A DNA stretch of 5,197 nt from Planctomycetota bacterium. GTDB taxonomy: Bacteria; Planctomycetota; DG-23; SLPQ01. Of the stretch, positions 4,516-5,197 are shown piece by piece (position 1 is the stretch's first letter; every line of letters begins with the position of its first letter). The stretch lies in contig JAGHCE010000048.1 of NCBI GenBank assembly GCA_021160625.1, positions 1 to 5,197 on the forward strand, read 5' to 3'. The notes under the pieces were generated by a model, which had not been told where the DNA came from, made no database searches, and saw nothing but the letters and a program-made list of their open reading frames with translations. The position numbers were made by a program, and so were the translations under genes.

Positions 4516-5197
4516 TCACTTGCCTTTCGTCAGATCTCGGGCAAGGGCCTGCCAGTATTCCTCACACGTGCTGCGAATCTCTATGTTCTCGAGCAGAGCC
4601 TGGACGCGCTTCTCACGCATCTTCTTAGACAGGTCTTCCATCGCCTCGATGGCTTCATCCGCCCTCGTGGGTGTCGGGCGTTTTTCCTCGGCGGCGAGTT
4701 CGGACAGGTTCTCCGAGCGAAGGTCAACATCGAGCATCGCCAGCGTTTCGCGGCGGGTGAGTTCCTGGATGCGCTTTTGCGTAATTGCGATGTTCTCCTC
4801 CAGGCGCGCCAGTTCGGTCTTTGCCTGTGCCTCCTGCTGCTCGTATTCCTGCCTGAGGCTTATTACCGCCTTGCGATACTCCGGAGAATCCGCCTCCTGA
4901 CCGTACTGGCTCTTCAGGTTCTCGAAGTACACCGCAACCTTTTGCCAGAAGTCATCGAGATATTCCCTCTTCGCGGCGGCCTGCCGGCTCAGATCATCGA
5001 GCCTCTTGCGGTTGTAGGCGAGGTTTGACCGCACGGCGGCAAGCTCCCCGCTCTGCACTTGTTTCAGCGCGCCGTCGAAGGTGTCGACGGCACTCGAGAG
5101 CGTGTCCGCGCTTTCCCCGCCGTCCTCCGCGCTCTTGAGGATTTCGAAGACTTCTGAATGGCTTTCCGCCTCTTCGCCCGCCTGCGCCCAGGCGCAC
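4516..5197 (-). CDS. Probable periplasmic coiled-coil protein, first visible gene of the ExbB operon (5' end cut off)
   Basis: The frame is open from the right edge to TGA at 4518-4516, giving 226 visible residues. The first visible residues, CAWAQA followed by GEEAES, look like the end of a signal peptide with an A-Q-A cleavage site. The true start is therefore probably only about 15-25 codons beyond the window, and the mature protein is essentially complete. The rest is highly charged and helical: a stretch from about residue 54 to 145 rich in Glu, Gln, Arg and Leu (for example QEYEQQEAQAKTELARLEEN) suggests a long coiled coil. A second helical segment follows (AIEAMEDLSKKMREKRVQAL). I do not recognise a family. 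Its position directly before exbB, 3 nt apart, recalls the secreted coiled-coil (DUF3450-type) proteins that accompany some TonB2-like clusters, but this is analogy, not homology. An internal GTG at 5058 is an unlikely start because the frame continues upstream. Confidence 0.75.
   Translation of the reverse strand, partial: CAWAQAGEEAESHSEVFEILKSAEDGGESADTLSSAVDTFDGALKQVQSGELAAVRSNLAYNRKRLDDLSRQAAAKREYLDDFWQKVAVYFENLKSQYGQEADSPEYRKAVISLRQEYEQQEAQAKTELARLEENIAITQKRIQELTRRETLAMLDVDLRSENLSELAAEEKRPTPTRADEAIEAMEDLSKKMREKRVQALLENIEIRSTCEEYWQALARDLTKGK

Noticed and set aside
4357..5028. 223-codon open frame on the plus strand opposite exbB and the coiled-coil gene
   Set aside because: It is a complement shadow of charged helical codons, and its Leu/Arg-rich translation has no recognisable domain.

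Overview
The window looks like a GC-rich (roughly 60% by eye) chromosome segment of a Gram-negative bacterium. The Gram-negative call rests on an ExbB/ExbD/TonB-type envelope operon. The phylum cannot be read from these genes. Two transcription units converge head-on at an eroded CRISPR array.

Left half, + strand (1-2171): the 3' end of a type I-C CRISPR-Cas operon in canonical order, cas7 (C-terminal end only), cas4, cas1, cas2. The genes are tightly coupled: 8 nt between cas7 and cas4, a 4-nt overlap between cas4 and cas1, and a 1-nt overlap between cas1 and cas2. cas1 keeps its Glu/His/Asp metal ligands and cas2 looks intact. cas4 is interrupted by one in-frame TAG, and the interrupted codon is the catalytic lysine of the PD-(D/E)xK nuclease motif (expected Glu-Tyr-Lys, read as Glu-Tyr-stop). 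The frame continues without any shift to a normal C-terminus carrying the iron-sulphur cysteines.

Centre (2172-2530): no protein gene. It holds three type I-C-like repeats (2178-2210, 2399-2431, 2468-2498), each different from the others but each able to form a hairpin and each keeping the GTGGAT-GA-AC-type 3' end. Only the last two are separated by a normal spacer (36 nt). The first repeat starts 6 nt after cas2 with no leader. A 188-nt interval of lower GC separates it from the second and contains a possible promoter and a weak repeat-like relic. With the broken cas4, this suggests a CRISPR locus that is decaying or has been rearranged.

Right half, - strand (5197 down to 2531): a four-gene envelope energy-transduction operon, read from the right edge. 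It encodes a secreted coiled-coil protein (start just outside the window), an ExbB/TolQ/MotA-type proton-channel subunit, an ExbD/TolR-type subunit, and a TonB-like protein. The last has the classic Ser16/His20 transmembrane motif but a C-terminal domain I do not recognise. The genes are separated by 3, 15 and -4 nt. Together they would form an inner-membrane proton-driven motor with a dedicated periplasmic coiled-coil partner and an unusual force-transmitting arm.

The points most worth a second look are the stop codon exactly at the Cas4 catalytic lysine, the leaderless divergent repeats, and the two uncharacterised partner proteins of the ExbB/ExbD pair.
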